Source of the DNA: Candidatus Scybalomonas excrementigallinarum
GTDB lineage: Bacteria; Bacillota; Clostridia; Lachnospirales; Lachnospiraceae
Assembly: GCA_018710905.1 (NCBI GenBank)
Contig: DVIZ01000015.1
Span: forward strand, 1 to 33,752
DNA length: 33,752 nucleotides
Direction: 5' to 3'
The notes under the pieces: generated by a model
Database searches by the model: none
What the model was told of the DNA's origin: nothing
Seen by the model: the letters and a program-made list of their open reading frames with translations, nothing else
Program-made: the position numbers and the translations under genes
Part shown: in pieces, positions 1 through 7,734 of the stretch
How positions within the stretch are numbered: position 1 is the stretch's first letter
Layout of the letters: every line of letters begins with the position of its first letter

Positions 1-163
1 GACTGTGGTTGTAGCCTTTATAAAACCATCAAGTGGTAGGAGAATAAAAACAATCCACAGTATCTCCAAACAGTATAGCATACAGTCCTTGGAGAGGGAC
101 TATAAAAACTACTACTTTATAATACGAGGAAATTCCTCGCAAGGCGAGTCATCCTATAACATA

Positions 164-295
164 AAAAAGCACTACGTGCGAACGATGCACAGCGAGCAAA
201 GATGATAATTTTGCTTCGCAAATTGCTCGCGCGCGGCAAAGTGTACGTTGCTAGGAGTAATCGAAAGTCGCGAAGAGTGTTGGGCGCACACTTTG
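164..295 (+). repeat. Dispersed structured repeat, copy 1
   Basis: About 132 bases match 15007-15136 with roughly 85-90 % identity by eye. Two blocks are identical: 29 bases (224-252 with 15066-15094) and 23 bases (262-284 with 15104-15126). The repeat begins with GCACTACGTGC, a small hairpin. It contains GCGAGCAA..TTGCTCGC in this copy, and AGTGTACG near 240 can pair imperfectly with CGCACACT near 287. It is richer in CpG and G+C than its surroundings. No transposase is attached; it looks like a non-autonomous or RNA-structured intergenic repeat. Strand is arbitrary. Confidence 0.8.
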
Positions 296-330
296 TTATG
301 CGAACATTCATAATGTTGATGCTCGCTATT

Positions 331-367
331 AACGTGAGAAACTCCTATAGAGAGCTTCTCATCGTTT
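331..367 (-). terminator. Hairpin just after the dehydratase operon
   Basis: AACGTGAGAAAC at 331-342 pairs with GCTTCTCATCGTT at 354-366 with one bulged base, directly downstream of the stop codon of the minus-strand large-subunit gene. There is no clear U-tract, so termination is a guess. The left arm is identical over 12 bases to the hairpin arm at 18133-18144. Confidence 0.45.
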
Positions 368-369
368 GC

Positions 370-1623
370 TTATTGGCAAGAAGGGACAGTAATTTTACCA
401 GTTAAGGCACAAGTAGCCGCAGTCAGTGGAGAGGCTAAATAAATTTCTACCTTAGAAGTTCCCATACGTCCTAAGAAGTTTCGATTGTTTGTAGCAACGA
501 CTCGTTCCCCATTGCTTAAAATTCCACCTGCTCTACCACAGCACAGTCCACAGCTAGGGTGAGTGATAATAGCACCAGCTTCTGCCAAAATAGATAGAGT
601 ACCATTTTTAAGAGCATCTTGATAAATTTTACGGCTGGCAGGTGTGATAATTAATTTAACAAAAGGCGAAACTTTTTTATCTTTTAAAACAGAGGCAGCC
701 ATTTCTAAATCTTCTAGACGTCCATTGGTACAAGAACCGATAAATACTTGATCAATAGGAGTTCCTTCTATTTCTGCTACATTATGAATGTTATCTACTT
801 GAGATGGACATGCCATGACAGGCACGAAATCTTCTGCATGATATGTAATTTCTTTGCAATAAACCGCATCAGAATCTCCGTATAACTGCTTTTCTTTTTC
901 CGTTAATTCCATATTACAGTAGTCTGCTGTCTTTTGATCAGGGGTAAACAAAGCACATTTTGCACCCGCTTCAATCGCCATATTAGCAATAGTCATACGA
1001 CTTGCGATGGACATGGATGCAATGGTATCTCCTGTAAATTCTAATGAGCGATAGGTGGCACCATCCGCTCCTAGATCCCCAATTAAACGCAAAATAATAT
1101 CTTTTGAGGTAACATTTGGACGCAAATTACCATTAATTGTGACTTTAATGGTTTCAGGAACTTTAATCCACATAGTTCCTGTGCCAAGAATACTTGCCAT
1201 TTCTGTATAACCGATTCCAGAAGAAAAAGCTCCAACAGCACCATACGTTGTTGTATGGCTATCCGTTCCAAATACAATATTGGCTGGCTTTACATAACCA
1301 GCTTCTGTCATCAATTGGTGGCAAATTCCATCGGAACGATGGACATGGGTTAATCCGTATTTTTTAGCAAAAGCATCTCCGATTTTCCAATGACGGACGT
1401 CATCGGTTACAGAAGCAGGAACAAGATGATCATAAATTAAGACAATCTTATCTGGATCCCAAAGTTTTTGAAATCCCATTTCTTCAAATTTTTCTGCAAC
1501 AAAAGGAATAAAAATATCATGTATCATAACACGATCGACATTTACTGTGACAATATCGCCAGCGGACACAGAAGAAAGGCCTGTGTTTTGTTGTACGATT
1601 TTTTCAATGATTGTATGTCCCAT
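370..1623 (-). CDS. Isopropylmalate/homoaconitate-type dehydratase, large subunit (paralogue 1)
   Basis: This 417-residue protein is the large, iron-sulfur subunit of an aconitase-superfamily hydro-lyase of the LeuC/HacA/DmdA group, which isomerises or dehydrates branched 2-hydroxy diacids with its small subunit. The three cluster ligands are visible: Cys298 in GSCTNGR, and Cys358 and Cys361 in HPSCGLCCGRAGG. The DSHTTTYGA motif and the NRNFLGRMG segment are also intact. The start is ATG with AGGAGGT upstream. It is the last gene of a minus-strand operon, 61 bases after its small subunit. The sequence around the second and third cysteines differs from the neighbouring paralogue (NCSVCWGG), which suggests a different substrate. 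Substrate options are isopropylmalate, citramalate/methylmalate, homoaconitate or dimethylmalate; sequence alone does not choose. The family call is secure, the exact reaction is not. Confidence 0.9.
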   Translation of the reverse strand: MGHTIIEKIVQQNTGLSSVSAGDIVTVNVDRVMIHDIFIPFVAEKFEEMGFQKLWDPDKIVLIYDHLVPASVTDDVRHWKIGDAFAKKYGLTHVHRSDGICHQLMTEAGYVKPANIVFGTDSHTTTYGAVGAFSSGIGYTEMASILGTGTMWIKVPETIKVTINGNLRPNVTSKDIILRLIGDLGADGATYRSLEFTGDTIASMSIASRMTIANMAIEAGAKCALFTPDQKTADYCNMELTEKEKQLYGDSDAVYCKEITYHAEDFVPVMACPSQVDNIHNVAEIEGTPIDQVFIGSCTNGRLEDLEMAASVLKDKKVSPFVKLIITPASRKIYQDALKNGTLSILAEAGAIITHPSCGLCCGRAGGILSNGERVVATNNRNFLGRMGTSKVEIYLASPLTAATCALTGKITVPSCQ

Positions 1624-1684
1624 AAAGAACCTCCTAAATGATGTGATTTCTGTGAAAATCTCGCAAGACGTAGTTTTATTGTTG

Positions 1685-2203
1685 TTATTCTTTACTATCT
1701 AGGCCATTTTTCTTGCGCATAGCATTGACAAGTCCGCCCGCTTCGATAATTTCTAAAAGATTATCTGGAAGAGGGGCGATTTTATAAGATTTCTCATGGC
1801 AAACAATGGCGTCATTTAAGCGAATTTCTAAAGTATCGCCTTCTTTGATATCTTCTTGTAACTGATCATTTTCAATTAACAAAAGTCCGTTGTTAATTGA
1901 GTTCCGAAAGAAAATGCGAGCAAAGGATTTGGCGATAACAGCTTTAATTCCAAGTGCTTTAATAATTTCAGGTGCCTGCTCTCTAGAAGAACCACAGCCA
2001 AAGTTTTTTCCTGCTACGATGACATCGCCTTCTTTTATTTGTCCCGCCAACTCTGGACGAAGAGGAGAGAAGGCATATTGTTTCATATCATCGATTGTTG
2101 GGAGGGCTAGATATTCCGTTGGAATAATAATATCTGTATCAATATCGTCGCCTAATACCCAAATTTTATGTTCTATCGTTTCGTGTTCTGTATTCGTATT
2201 CAT
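1685..2203 (-). CDS. Isopropylmalate/homoaconitate-type dehydratase, small subunit (paralogue 1)
   Basis: This 172-residue protein is the swivelling small subunit (LeuD/HacB/DmdB family). It carries DIDTDIIIP near the N-terminus, the substrate loop EYLALPTIDDM, and FGCGSSREQAP followed by AKSFARIFFRNSINNGL. In the usual leucine-pathway LeuD the last motif is commonly REHAP and the loop is commonly YLNT or similar, so this is a non-canonical member. The start at ATG 2203 has GGAGGT eight bases upstream. It lies between the two large-subunit genes and is presumably the partner of the one that follows it. It is about 10 residues longer at the N-terminus than the other small subunit (MNTNTEHETIEHK). 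Confidence 0.9.
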   Translation of the reverse strand: MNTNTEHETIEHKIWVLGDDIDTDIIIPTEYLALPTIDDMKQYAFSPLRPELAGQIKEGDVIVAGKNFGCGSSREQAPEIIKALGIKAVIAKSFARIFFRNSINNGLLLIENDQLQEDIKEGDTLEIRLNDAIVCHEKSYKIAPLPDNLLEIIEAGGLVNAMRKKNGLDSKE

Positions 2204-2239
2204 AAAAGGAAACCTCCATTTTTTAGGATTACTACTATT

Positions 2240-3493
2240 TTATAATTGATCCGCTGTTATAATTTGACCTTGGATGGCAGAAGCAGCAACAGTTGCAGCA
2301 GAGGCTAAGTATACTTTGGAACTTGGATCGCCTGCACGCCCTTTAAAGTTACGAGTTCCTGTGCTAATTAATACTTCATTTTCGCCAATAACACCTTGGC
2401 AACCACCCCAACAAACACTACAGTTACTATTGACGACCATAGCGCCTGCTTCCATAAAAATATCAATAAGTCCTTCTTTCATGGCTTGAAGATAGACGTC
2501 GTTGCTAGCTGGGGCGATAATAAAACGAACGTGCTTTGCTACCTTTTTTCCTTTTAAAATGGAAGCAGCGGTGCGCAATTCATCAATTCTTCCGTTATTG
2601 CAAGAACCGACGAAGGCTTCGTCGATTTTTACACCAAAGGTTTCTTTGGCAGGTACTACATCGTCTACAAAATCGGGACGGGCAACGACTGGCTCGATTT
2701 TTGATAAATCAAAGGTATATTCTTTTTTGTAATGAGCATCGGCATCGCTTTTTAGCATGGCTTTCGGTTTTCTACCACCATGTTCTTCTAAATAGTTTAA
2801 TGTTTTCTCATCTGGTTCAAAAATAGCGGTTTTTGCGCCTGCTTCTACGGCAAGGTTACAAAGGACAATGCGATCGTTGATACTAAGATTCGATGCGCCT
2901 TCTCCTGTAAACTCCATCACTTGATAGTTGGCACCATTTGCTCCGATTTCCCCAATAATTGTTAGCATTAAATCCCTTGGATAAACGCCTTCTTTTAGCT
3001 CTCCAACGAGGTTGAATTTAATGGTCTCTGGAACAAGCACCCAAGAAGTACCAGTCACAAGCGCATACAATAAGTCCGTACAGCCAACGCCTGTGCCAAA
3101 AGCACCTAAAGCCCCATAAGTACAAGTATGACTATCGGCACCAAAGATAAGTTCCCCAGGAGTCACATAGTGCTCCATCATAATCTGATGGCAAACGCCT
3201 TTTCCTTCCCAAAAATCAATATTATATTCTCTTGCAAAGTCTCGCATTTTTTTATGTGAGGCGGCAGTCTTTGGATTATCTGCAGGGATATTGTGATCGA
3301 CAATGAAAACAACTTTATTTGGATCCGCAATAGTTGGATGCTTTAATTGATGATAAAACATATCGATTGTCAAATGAGTTGTTCCATCATTGGACATCAT
3401 TCTATCGAGTGTAACGGTATGGATATCTCCTGCTTTTACAGAAGAAACACCAGCCGCTTGTGCAATAATTTTTTCAGCAATTGTCATTCCCAT
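2240..3493 (-). CDS. Isopropylmalate/homoaconitate-type dehydratase, large subunit (paralogue 2)
   Basis: A second 417-residue large subunit with the same fold as the 370-1623 gene but clearly diverged. Cluster ligands fall at the same numbers: Cys298 (GSCNNGR), Cys358 and Cys361 (NSNCSVCWGG). DSHTCTYGALGAFGTG and NFKGRAGDP are present. GSCNNGR in place of GSCTNGR and the WGG after the third cysteine are unusual features near the active site. The start ATG (MGMT) lies only three bases after the stop of the upstream small subunit, with AAGGAGG inside that gene's end, so the two are translationally close. The substrate is unknown; the paralogue arrangement argues against simple dosage. Confidence 0.9.
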   Translation of the reverse strand: MGMTIAEKIIAQAAGVSSVKAGDIHTVTLDRMMSNDGTTHLTIDMFYHQLKHPTIADPNKVVFIVDHNIPADNPKTAASHKKMRDFAREYNIDFWEGKGVCHQIMMEHYVTPGELIFGADSHTCTYGALGAFGTGVGCTDLLYALVTGTSWVLVPETIKFNLVGELKEGVYPRDLMLTIIGEIGANGANYQVMEFTGEGASNLSINDRIVLCNLAVEAGAKTAIFEPDEKTLNYLEEHGGRKPKAMLKSDADAHYKKEYTFDLSKIEPVVARPDFVDDVVPAKETFGVKIDEAFVGSCNNGRIDELRTAASILKGKKVAKHVRFIIAPASNDVYLQAMKEGLIDIFMEAGAMVVNSNCSVCWGGCQGVIGENEVLISTGTRNFKGRAGDPSSKVYLASAATVAASAIQGQIITADQL

Positions 3494-3496
3494 CGA

Positions 3497-3976
3497 TTAT
3501 TCCTCCTTATTTAAAAATGCGATTAGTCCACCTTGATTTAAAATATTTTGCATATAAGGTGCTAATTTTGTACAAGTATATTGTTTTCCATTGACAGTGA
3601 TGATTCCTTCGGAAAGAGAAAGTTCCATCTCATCGCCAGTGCTTACTTCATCGGGCAGTTCTTTACAGATGAGGACAGGAAGACCGATGTTGATGGAATT
3701 GCGAAAGAAAATACGGGCAAAAGATTTGGCAATAATGGCTTTTACTCCAAGAGCTTTTAAAACACTTGGTGCTTGTTCACGAGAAGAACCGCAACCAAAG
3801 TTTTCACCACCTACGACAAAATCTCCTTCCTTTACTTTCTTTGGGAAATCTGGATCTAACGATTCAAATGTATGACTCTTCATCTCATCGATGGTTGGTA
3901 ACAATAAATATTGACTAGCAATAATCTGATCGGTATCTAAATCATTATGAAATTTAAAAATCGTTCCTTTTGACAT
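3497..3976 (-). CDS. Isopropylmalate/homoaconitate-type dehydratase, small subunit (paralogue 2)
   Basis: A 159-residue small subunit and first gene of the four-gene operon. It shows DLDTDQIIAS, the loop QYLLLPTIDEM, and FGCGSSREQAP then AKSFARIFFRNSINIGLP. As in the other small subunit, the loop reads LPTID and the signature is REQAP, not the REHAP common in LeuD, so both pairs belong to the same non-canonical branch. The start has AAAGGAGAG about seven bases upstream. Order in the operon is small-large-small-large. No leuA, leuB or ilv genes are in the window, which leaves the pathway open. Confidence 0.9.
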   Translation of the reverse strand: MSKGTIFKFHNDLDTDQIIASQYLLLPTIDEMKSHTFESLDPDFPKKVKEGDFVVGGENFGCGSSREQAPSVLKALGVKAIIAKSFARIFFRNSINIGLPVLICKELPDEVSTGDEMELSLSEGIITVNGKQYTCTKLAPYMQNILNQGGLIAFLNKEE

Positions 3977-4004
3977 AATACTCTCCTTTAACCATAATTA
4001 AACT

Positions 4005-4056
4005 ATTGTTATCATAGCATAAAAAGATAGGAAAAGAATGTAAATTATGATACAAT
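4005..4056. promoter_or_regulatory. Divergent promoter region with mirrored -10-like elements
   Basis: ATTGTTATCATA at 4005-4016 is the inverted copy of TATGATACAAT at 4046-4056, apart from one extra base. Read outward, each gives a TATGAT-like -10, the left one facing the dehydratase operon and the right one facing the Crp-family gene. No good -35 hexamer lies at the right distance on either side, which fits an activator-dependent pair, perhaps using the Crp-family protein encoded next door. Only the symmetry is seen; the regulation is inference. Confidence 0.4.
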
Positions 4057-4186
4057 TATGAAAAAATAGAAAGATAAAATTTCATAAGGGAAAAATATCT
4101 CCATAAAAATTTTGAAAAAGAGAAAAAATACGAAAGAATGATAATAAGACAAGTCAAAAAACAAAACAATCGGGGTGATAAAAGCA

Positions 4187-4861
4187 ATGAGGCAAGAAAT
4201 TCAGTTAGAAATGGAAATGCTACAAGAGAAATGGATATCAAAAGAATTGTTAAATCGGTTGACAGAGATTGCAGTGACAAGGGTATATTGGGAAAAAGAA
4301 TTCATTTATCGCCAAGAGGAAAAGGCAAATTGGTGTTACTATTTGAAAAAAGGACAAGTAAAAATTTTTGTGTCTTCTGAAAATGGAACGGAGAAAACAT
4401 TAGCCATTTATAAGGAACAGATGCTCTTTGGAGAAGCAGCTTTTTTTGCAGGACATCCGAGAACGACAAATGCCATTGCCACAAAAGAGAGCGAAGTGCT
4501 TGTGATTAGTAAGGAGAATATTTTACAGTGCTTTGGGGAAAAGCCTATGCTTGCTTGGTCCATTATGAGTTCTTTATCACAGACAGTTCGTTTGCTGTCG
4601 ATGCAAATCAATGAGATGTCTTTTTTAAGTGCAAAAAAACGATTGCTTCAATTTCTAATAAGCGAATATGAGAAAGGGCAAGGAGTGATTTCCCATACAC
4701 AAGAAGAAATAGGAGCATTGATGGGAGTGAGTCGGGTGACTATCAGTCGGGAATTAAGAGAGTTAAAAAAAGCAGGAATTTTAGAAATTCATTATGGAAA
4801 ACTGAAAATCAAAAGAATAGAAGAACTAAAGCAAATGTTTGCAGAAGAAAAAGAGCGATAA
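4187..4861 (+). CDS. Crp/Fnr family transcriptional regulator
   Basis: About 224 residues. The N-terminal half is a cyclic-nucleotide-binding-type beta barrel (YLKKGQVKIFV, then LFGEAAFFAGHPRTTNAIA, the region corresponding to the phosphate-binding cassette). The C-terminal half is a winged helix with the recognition helix in TQEEIGALMGVSRVTISRELREL. No N-terminal cysteine cluster is seen, so it is unlikely to be an oxygen-sensing FNR with a 4Fe-4S cluster. A GTG at 4175 is in frame, but the GGGGTG at 4172-4177 works better as the ribosome binding site for ATG 4187. It is divergent from the dehydratase operon and 13 bases before the HisA gene, so it may be co-transcribed with hisA and act on one or both units. 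The effector is unknown. Confidence 0.9.
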   Translation: MRQEIQLEMEMLQEKWISKELLNRLTEIAVTRVYWEKEFIYRQEEKANWCYYLKKGQVKIFVSSENGTEKTLAIYKEQMLFGEAAFFAGHPRTTNAIATKESEVLVISKENILQCFGEKPMLAWSIMSSLSQTVRLLSMQINEMSFLSAKKRLLQFLISEYEKGQGVISHTQEEIGALMGVSRVTISRELRELKKAGILEIHYGKLKIKRIEELKQMFAEEKER

Positions 4862-4874
4862 GGAGGTAAAAGGG

Positions 4875-5657
4875 ATGCGATTTCGACCATGTATTGATAT
4901 TCACAATGGAAAGGTAAAACAGATTGTTGGAGGGAGTCTAAGAGATGAAGGAGATGAGGCAAAAGAAAATTTTGTTTCCGAAAAAGATGGGGATTATTAT
5001 GCCAATCTATATAAACAGTTAGGGTTATATGGAGGGCATATTATTTTATTGAATAAAGAAGGGACAACGTACTATGAGGAAGATGTAAAACAGGCACTAA
5101 AGGCGCTTCATGCTTATCCAAATGGATTGCAAATTGGAGGGGGAATTTCTTCTAAAAATGCAAAATTCTTTTTAGAAGAAGGGGCGTCTCATGTGATTGT
5201 GACTTCTTATGTTTTCCAAAATGGGGTTATCCATTGGGAACATTTAAAAGAACTTTGTGCTATTACATCCGATGAAGAAAGGACACACCTTGTTCTTGAT
5301 TTAAGCTGTCGAAAAAAAGATGGAAAATATTATATTGTAACGGATCGCTGGCAGACATTTACTGATATTATTTTAACAGAAGATGTGTTAGAACAGTTAT
5401 CCAAATATTGTGATGAATTTCTCATTCATGGGGTAGACGTGGAAGGAAAGGCATCCGGAATTGAAAAAGAGTTAGTTGCTTTGTTAGGAAATTGGAATAA
5501 AAAACCGATTACTTATGCGGGAGGCATCGGAAGTTATAAAGATCTGGAACAATTAAAAGTAATAAGTAAAGGAACCCTTGATGTTACCATTGGAAGTGCT
5601 TTAGATCTTTTTGGTGGGATGTTAGACTTTAAAAAAGTGTTGGATTTTTGCCAATAA
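4875..5657 (+). CDS. hisA: Eukaryotic-type HisA (ProFAR isomerase)
   Basis: 260 residues from ATG 4875, which has AGGAGGT eight bases upstream; an upstream frame beginning at 4839 has no such site. The protein starts RFRPCIDIHNGKVKQIVGGSL and ends with ITYAGGIGSYKDLEQL, the two phosphate-binding ends of a HisA/HisF-type (beta-alpha)8 barrel. It converts ProFAR to PRFAR in histidine synthesis. The long insertions and the phrases QLGLYGGHIILLN and FLIHGVDVEGKASGIE match the HIS6 branch known from fungi and plants and found sporadically in bacteria, rather than ordinary bacterial HisA. No other his gene is in the window; it follows a Crp-family regulator. Family assignment is strong; the eukaryotic-like branch is from memory of its signature. 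Confidence 0.85.
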   Translation: MRFRPCIDIHNGKVKQIVGGSLRDEGDEAKENFVSEKDGDYYANLYKQLGLYGGHIILLNKEGTTYYEEDVKQALKALHAYPNGLQIGGGISSKNAKFFLEEGASHVIVTSYVFQNGVIHWEHLKELCAITSDEERTHLVLDLSCRKKDGKYYIVTDRWQTFTDIILTEDVLEQLSKYCDEFLIHGVDVEGKASGIEKELVALLGNWNKKPITYAGGIGSYKDLEQLKVISKGTLDVTIGSALDLFGGMLDFKKVLDFCQ

Positions 5658-5748
5658 GTCTATATCGTTAAAAAAAAGACAAGCTATATTCTGAAAAAAT
5701 AAAGGATATGGAAAATATCGTGAAATATGAGAAAATATATCACTTAAT

Positions 5749-5778
5749 CTTGTGGGAAAAATTACCTTAAACCACAAG
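5749..5778. promoter_or_regulatory. Inverted repeat upstream of the hydrogenase operon
   Basis: CTTGTGG at 5749-5755 and CCACAAG at 5772-5778 form a perfect 7-bp inverted repeat around 16 bases, about 110 bases before the flavoprotein start. There is no U-tract. The spacing does not fit the usual Rex palindrome. It could be an operator or a weak hairpin after hisA. The rest of the 232-base gap is AT-rich; a possible promoter TTGATA (near 5804) lies closer to the gene but its -10 is unclear. Confidence 0.3.
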
Positions 5779-5889
5779 TTATTGGCAAAATGAATAAAAA
5801 ACTTTGATAAAATATAAATAATTATTGTAAAAATGTTCAAAATCAAATACAATTAGATTATTCAGTTAAACGAAAGGAGAGTGTGCAGA

Positions 5890-7734
5890 ATGAGCAGACT
5901 CAATGTTTTTACAAAAAGTAAAGCACAAGCGGTTGTAGAAAGTTTATATAAAGACTTAGAGAACCGAATTGTAGCAAGTCCACCAGGACTATGTCCAGTG
6001 GATATTTCGTCCTCTTTTTTAAAACTTTGCCATGCACAAACGTGTGGAAAATGTGTACCATGTCGTATTGGGCTTGGACAGTTAGAAAATTTAATGGAAG
6101 ATGTGTTAGATGGAAGGGCAACATTAGAAACCATTGATTTAATTGAAAGAACAGCGCGTGTTATTGCAGAATCTGCGGATTGTGCCATTGGCTATGAAGC
6201 AGCAAATATGGTATTAAAAGGATTAGAAGGTTTTCGGGATGACTATGAGGAGCATGTAAAGACAGGAAGATGTCTTTGCCATTTAGAGCAACCTGTTCCA
6301 TGTGTTGCTATGTGTCCAGCAGGAGTGGATGTGCCAGGATATGTCGCATTAATTCATGAAGAGCGTTATGCGGATGCGGTTGCTCTAATTCGAAAGGATA
6401 ATCCATTTCCAACCGCATGTGCTCTTGTATGCGAACATCCTTGTGAAGCAAGATGCCGTAGAAATATGGTAGATTCTTCTATCAATATTCGTGGATTAAA
6501 ACGCTATGCGGTTGATCACTGCGGAGATGTTCCAGTTCCAGAATGTGCCCCATCAACAGGTAAGAAAGTTGCCATTATCGGTGGTGGTCCAAGTGGTTTA
6601 AGTGCTGCTTATTATTTACAGCTTATGGGACATCAGACAACGGTATTTGAACAAAGAAAACAGTTAGGTGGTATGCTTCATTATGGAATTCCAAACTATC
6701 GACTTCCAAAAGAACGTTTAGATGAAGATTTGAATGCTATTCTTTCCACAGGGGTGGAAGTAAAACAGGAAGTTTCCATCGGGAAAAAAGAGGGACAGAT
6801 TCCTTTTGAACAGTTGAGAAAAGAATACGATGCCGTTTATATTGCCATTGGTGCTCATACGGACAAAAAACTTGGAATTGAAGGGGAAGATGCCAATGGT
6901 GTCATGTCAGCTGTTGATATGTTAAGAAGAATTGGCGATCAGGATATGCCAGATTTTACAGGGAAGAGAGTAGTGGTTGTAGGTGGTGGAAACGTAGCCA
7001 TGGATGTAACTCGTTCTGCTATTCGCCTTGGCGCTGAAAAAGTCAGCGTATTATATCGTAGAAGAAAGTCTGATATGACAGCTCTTATGGAGGAGGTAGA
7101 AGGTGCCATTGCAGAAGGTGCTGATGTATTAGAACTTCATGCTCCAAAATCAATTGAAACAGATGAAAACGGAAATGTTGTTGCTATTTGGGCAGATCCT
7201 AAGATTATTGGATTGGTGGATCGAGCAGGTAGACCTCGTCCAAGTGACTCAGGGTTAAGTGCAGTTCGGATTCCTTGTGATATTGTCCTTGTAGCAATCG
7301 GACAGGATATTGTATCTGAGGACTTTGACGCAGCAGGAATTCCAGTGACGAGAAATATGATCTGTGCGGATTCTGCAAGTGAGATTCCAAATATGCCAGG
7401 CGTATTTGCAGGAGGAGATTGTGTAACAGGACCTTCTACGGTAATTCGTGCCATTGCTAATGGAAAAGTAGCGGCTGCTAATATCGATAATTATTTAGGA
7501 TATAACCATATCATTAAGGTAGATGTAAAAGTACCAGCACCAAGAATCGCAGATCGTCCTGCTTGTGGTCGTGTGACAATGGCAGAGAGAGATTCCAATG
7601 AGCGGAAGAAAGATTTTGAAATGGTGGAATATGGAATGTCTTGTAAGGAAGCAAAACAAGAGTCTTCCAGATGTTTACGTTGTGATCATTTCGGATATGG
7701 TATTTTCAAAGGAGGTAGAGTGGATCAATGGTAA
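5890..7734 (+). CDS. NuoF-tail/GltD fusion flavoprotein, hydrogenase partner
   Basis: 614 residues. Residues about 45-100 are the C-terminal 4Fe-4S module of NuoF-type proteins (CGKCVPC and a distal DCAIG). The rest is a GltD-like dehydrogenase: cysteine-rich N-terminal part (CVAMCPAGVDVPGY, CEHPCEARCRRN), FAD-binding VAIIGGGPSG at about 227, NAD(P)-binding VVVVGGGNVA at about 361, and GVFAGGDCVTGPSTV near the C-terminus. It should move electrons between NAD(P)(H) and iron-sulfur clusters. It overlaps the [FeFe] hydrogenase gene by seven bases, so the two are co-translated. This pairing matches the hydrogenase class described as glutamate-synthase-linked (group A2). No glutamate synthase large subunit is nearby. 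ATG 5890 is preferred over GTG 5881, because GGAG ends at 5879, 10 bases before the ATG but only one before the GTG. Confidence 0.9.
   Translation: MSRLNVFTKSKAQAVVESLYKDLENRIVASPPGLCPVDISSSFLKLCHAQTCGKCVPCRIGLGQLENLMEDVLDGRATLETIDLIERTARVIAESADCAIGYEAANMVLKGLEGFRDDYEEHVKTGRCLCHLEQPVPCVAMCPAGVDVPGYVALIHEERYADAVALIRKDNPFPTACALVCEHPCEARCRRNMVDSSINIRGLKRYAVDHCGDVPVPECAPSTGKKVAIIGGGPSGLSAAYYLQLMGHQTTVFEQRKQLGGMLHYGIPNYRLPKERLDEDLNAILSTGVEVKQEVSIGKKEGQIPFEQLRKEYDAVYIAIGAHTDKKLGIEGEDANGVMSAVDMLRRIGDQDMPDFTGKRVVVVGGGNVAMDVTRSAIRLGAEKVSVLYRRRKSDMTALMEEVEGAIAEGADVLELHAPKSIETDENGNVVAIWADPKIIGLVDRAGRPRPSDSGLSAVRIPCDIVLVAIGQDIVSEDFDAAGIPVTRNMICADSASEIPNMPGVFAGGDCVTGPSTVIRAIANGKVAAANIDNYLGYNHIIKVDVKVPAPRIADRPACGRVTMAERDSNERKKDFEMVEYGMSCKEAKQESSRCLRCDHFGYGIFKGGRVDQW

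Larger units (their letters stand above)
1..369. other. Non-coding, hairpin-dense region
   Basis: No convincing gene is seen. The short open frames here have no family signature and run through structured DNA. Visible structures are an inverted repeat ACTGTGGTTG at 2-11 against CAATCCACAGT at 51-61 (one bulge), a small hairpin inside it (ACCA..TGGT), a stem AGTCCTT/AGGGACT at 84-101, and a near-perfect hairpin CGAGGAA/TTCCTCG at 125-139. These are followed by the dispersed repeat at 164-295 and a hairpin at 331-367. The first 150 bases could be the tail of a mobile element or a structured RNA starting outside the window; nothing decides this. Confidence 0.5.

Noticed and set aside
5-205. Open frame of 66 codons from GTG at the window start
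   Set aside because: No family signature, no ribosome binding site visible, and it runs through several hairpins and into the dispersed repeat.
117-311. Minus-strand frame through repeat copy 1
   Set aside because: Its frame is not maintained in copy 2, so the repeat is not a conserved protein-coding unit.
370-3976. Simple gene duplication of leuCD
   Set aside because: The two pairs are clearly diverged at motifs near the active site, so a recent duplication is unlikely.
5749-5778. Rex operator upstream of the hydrogenase operon
   Set aside because: The half-sites TTGTGG/CCACAA are too far apart (16 bases) for the known Rex palindrome.
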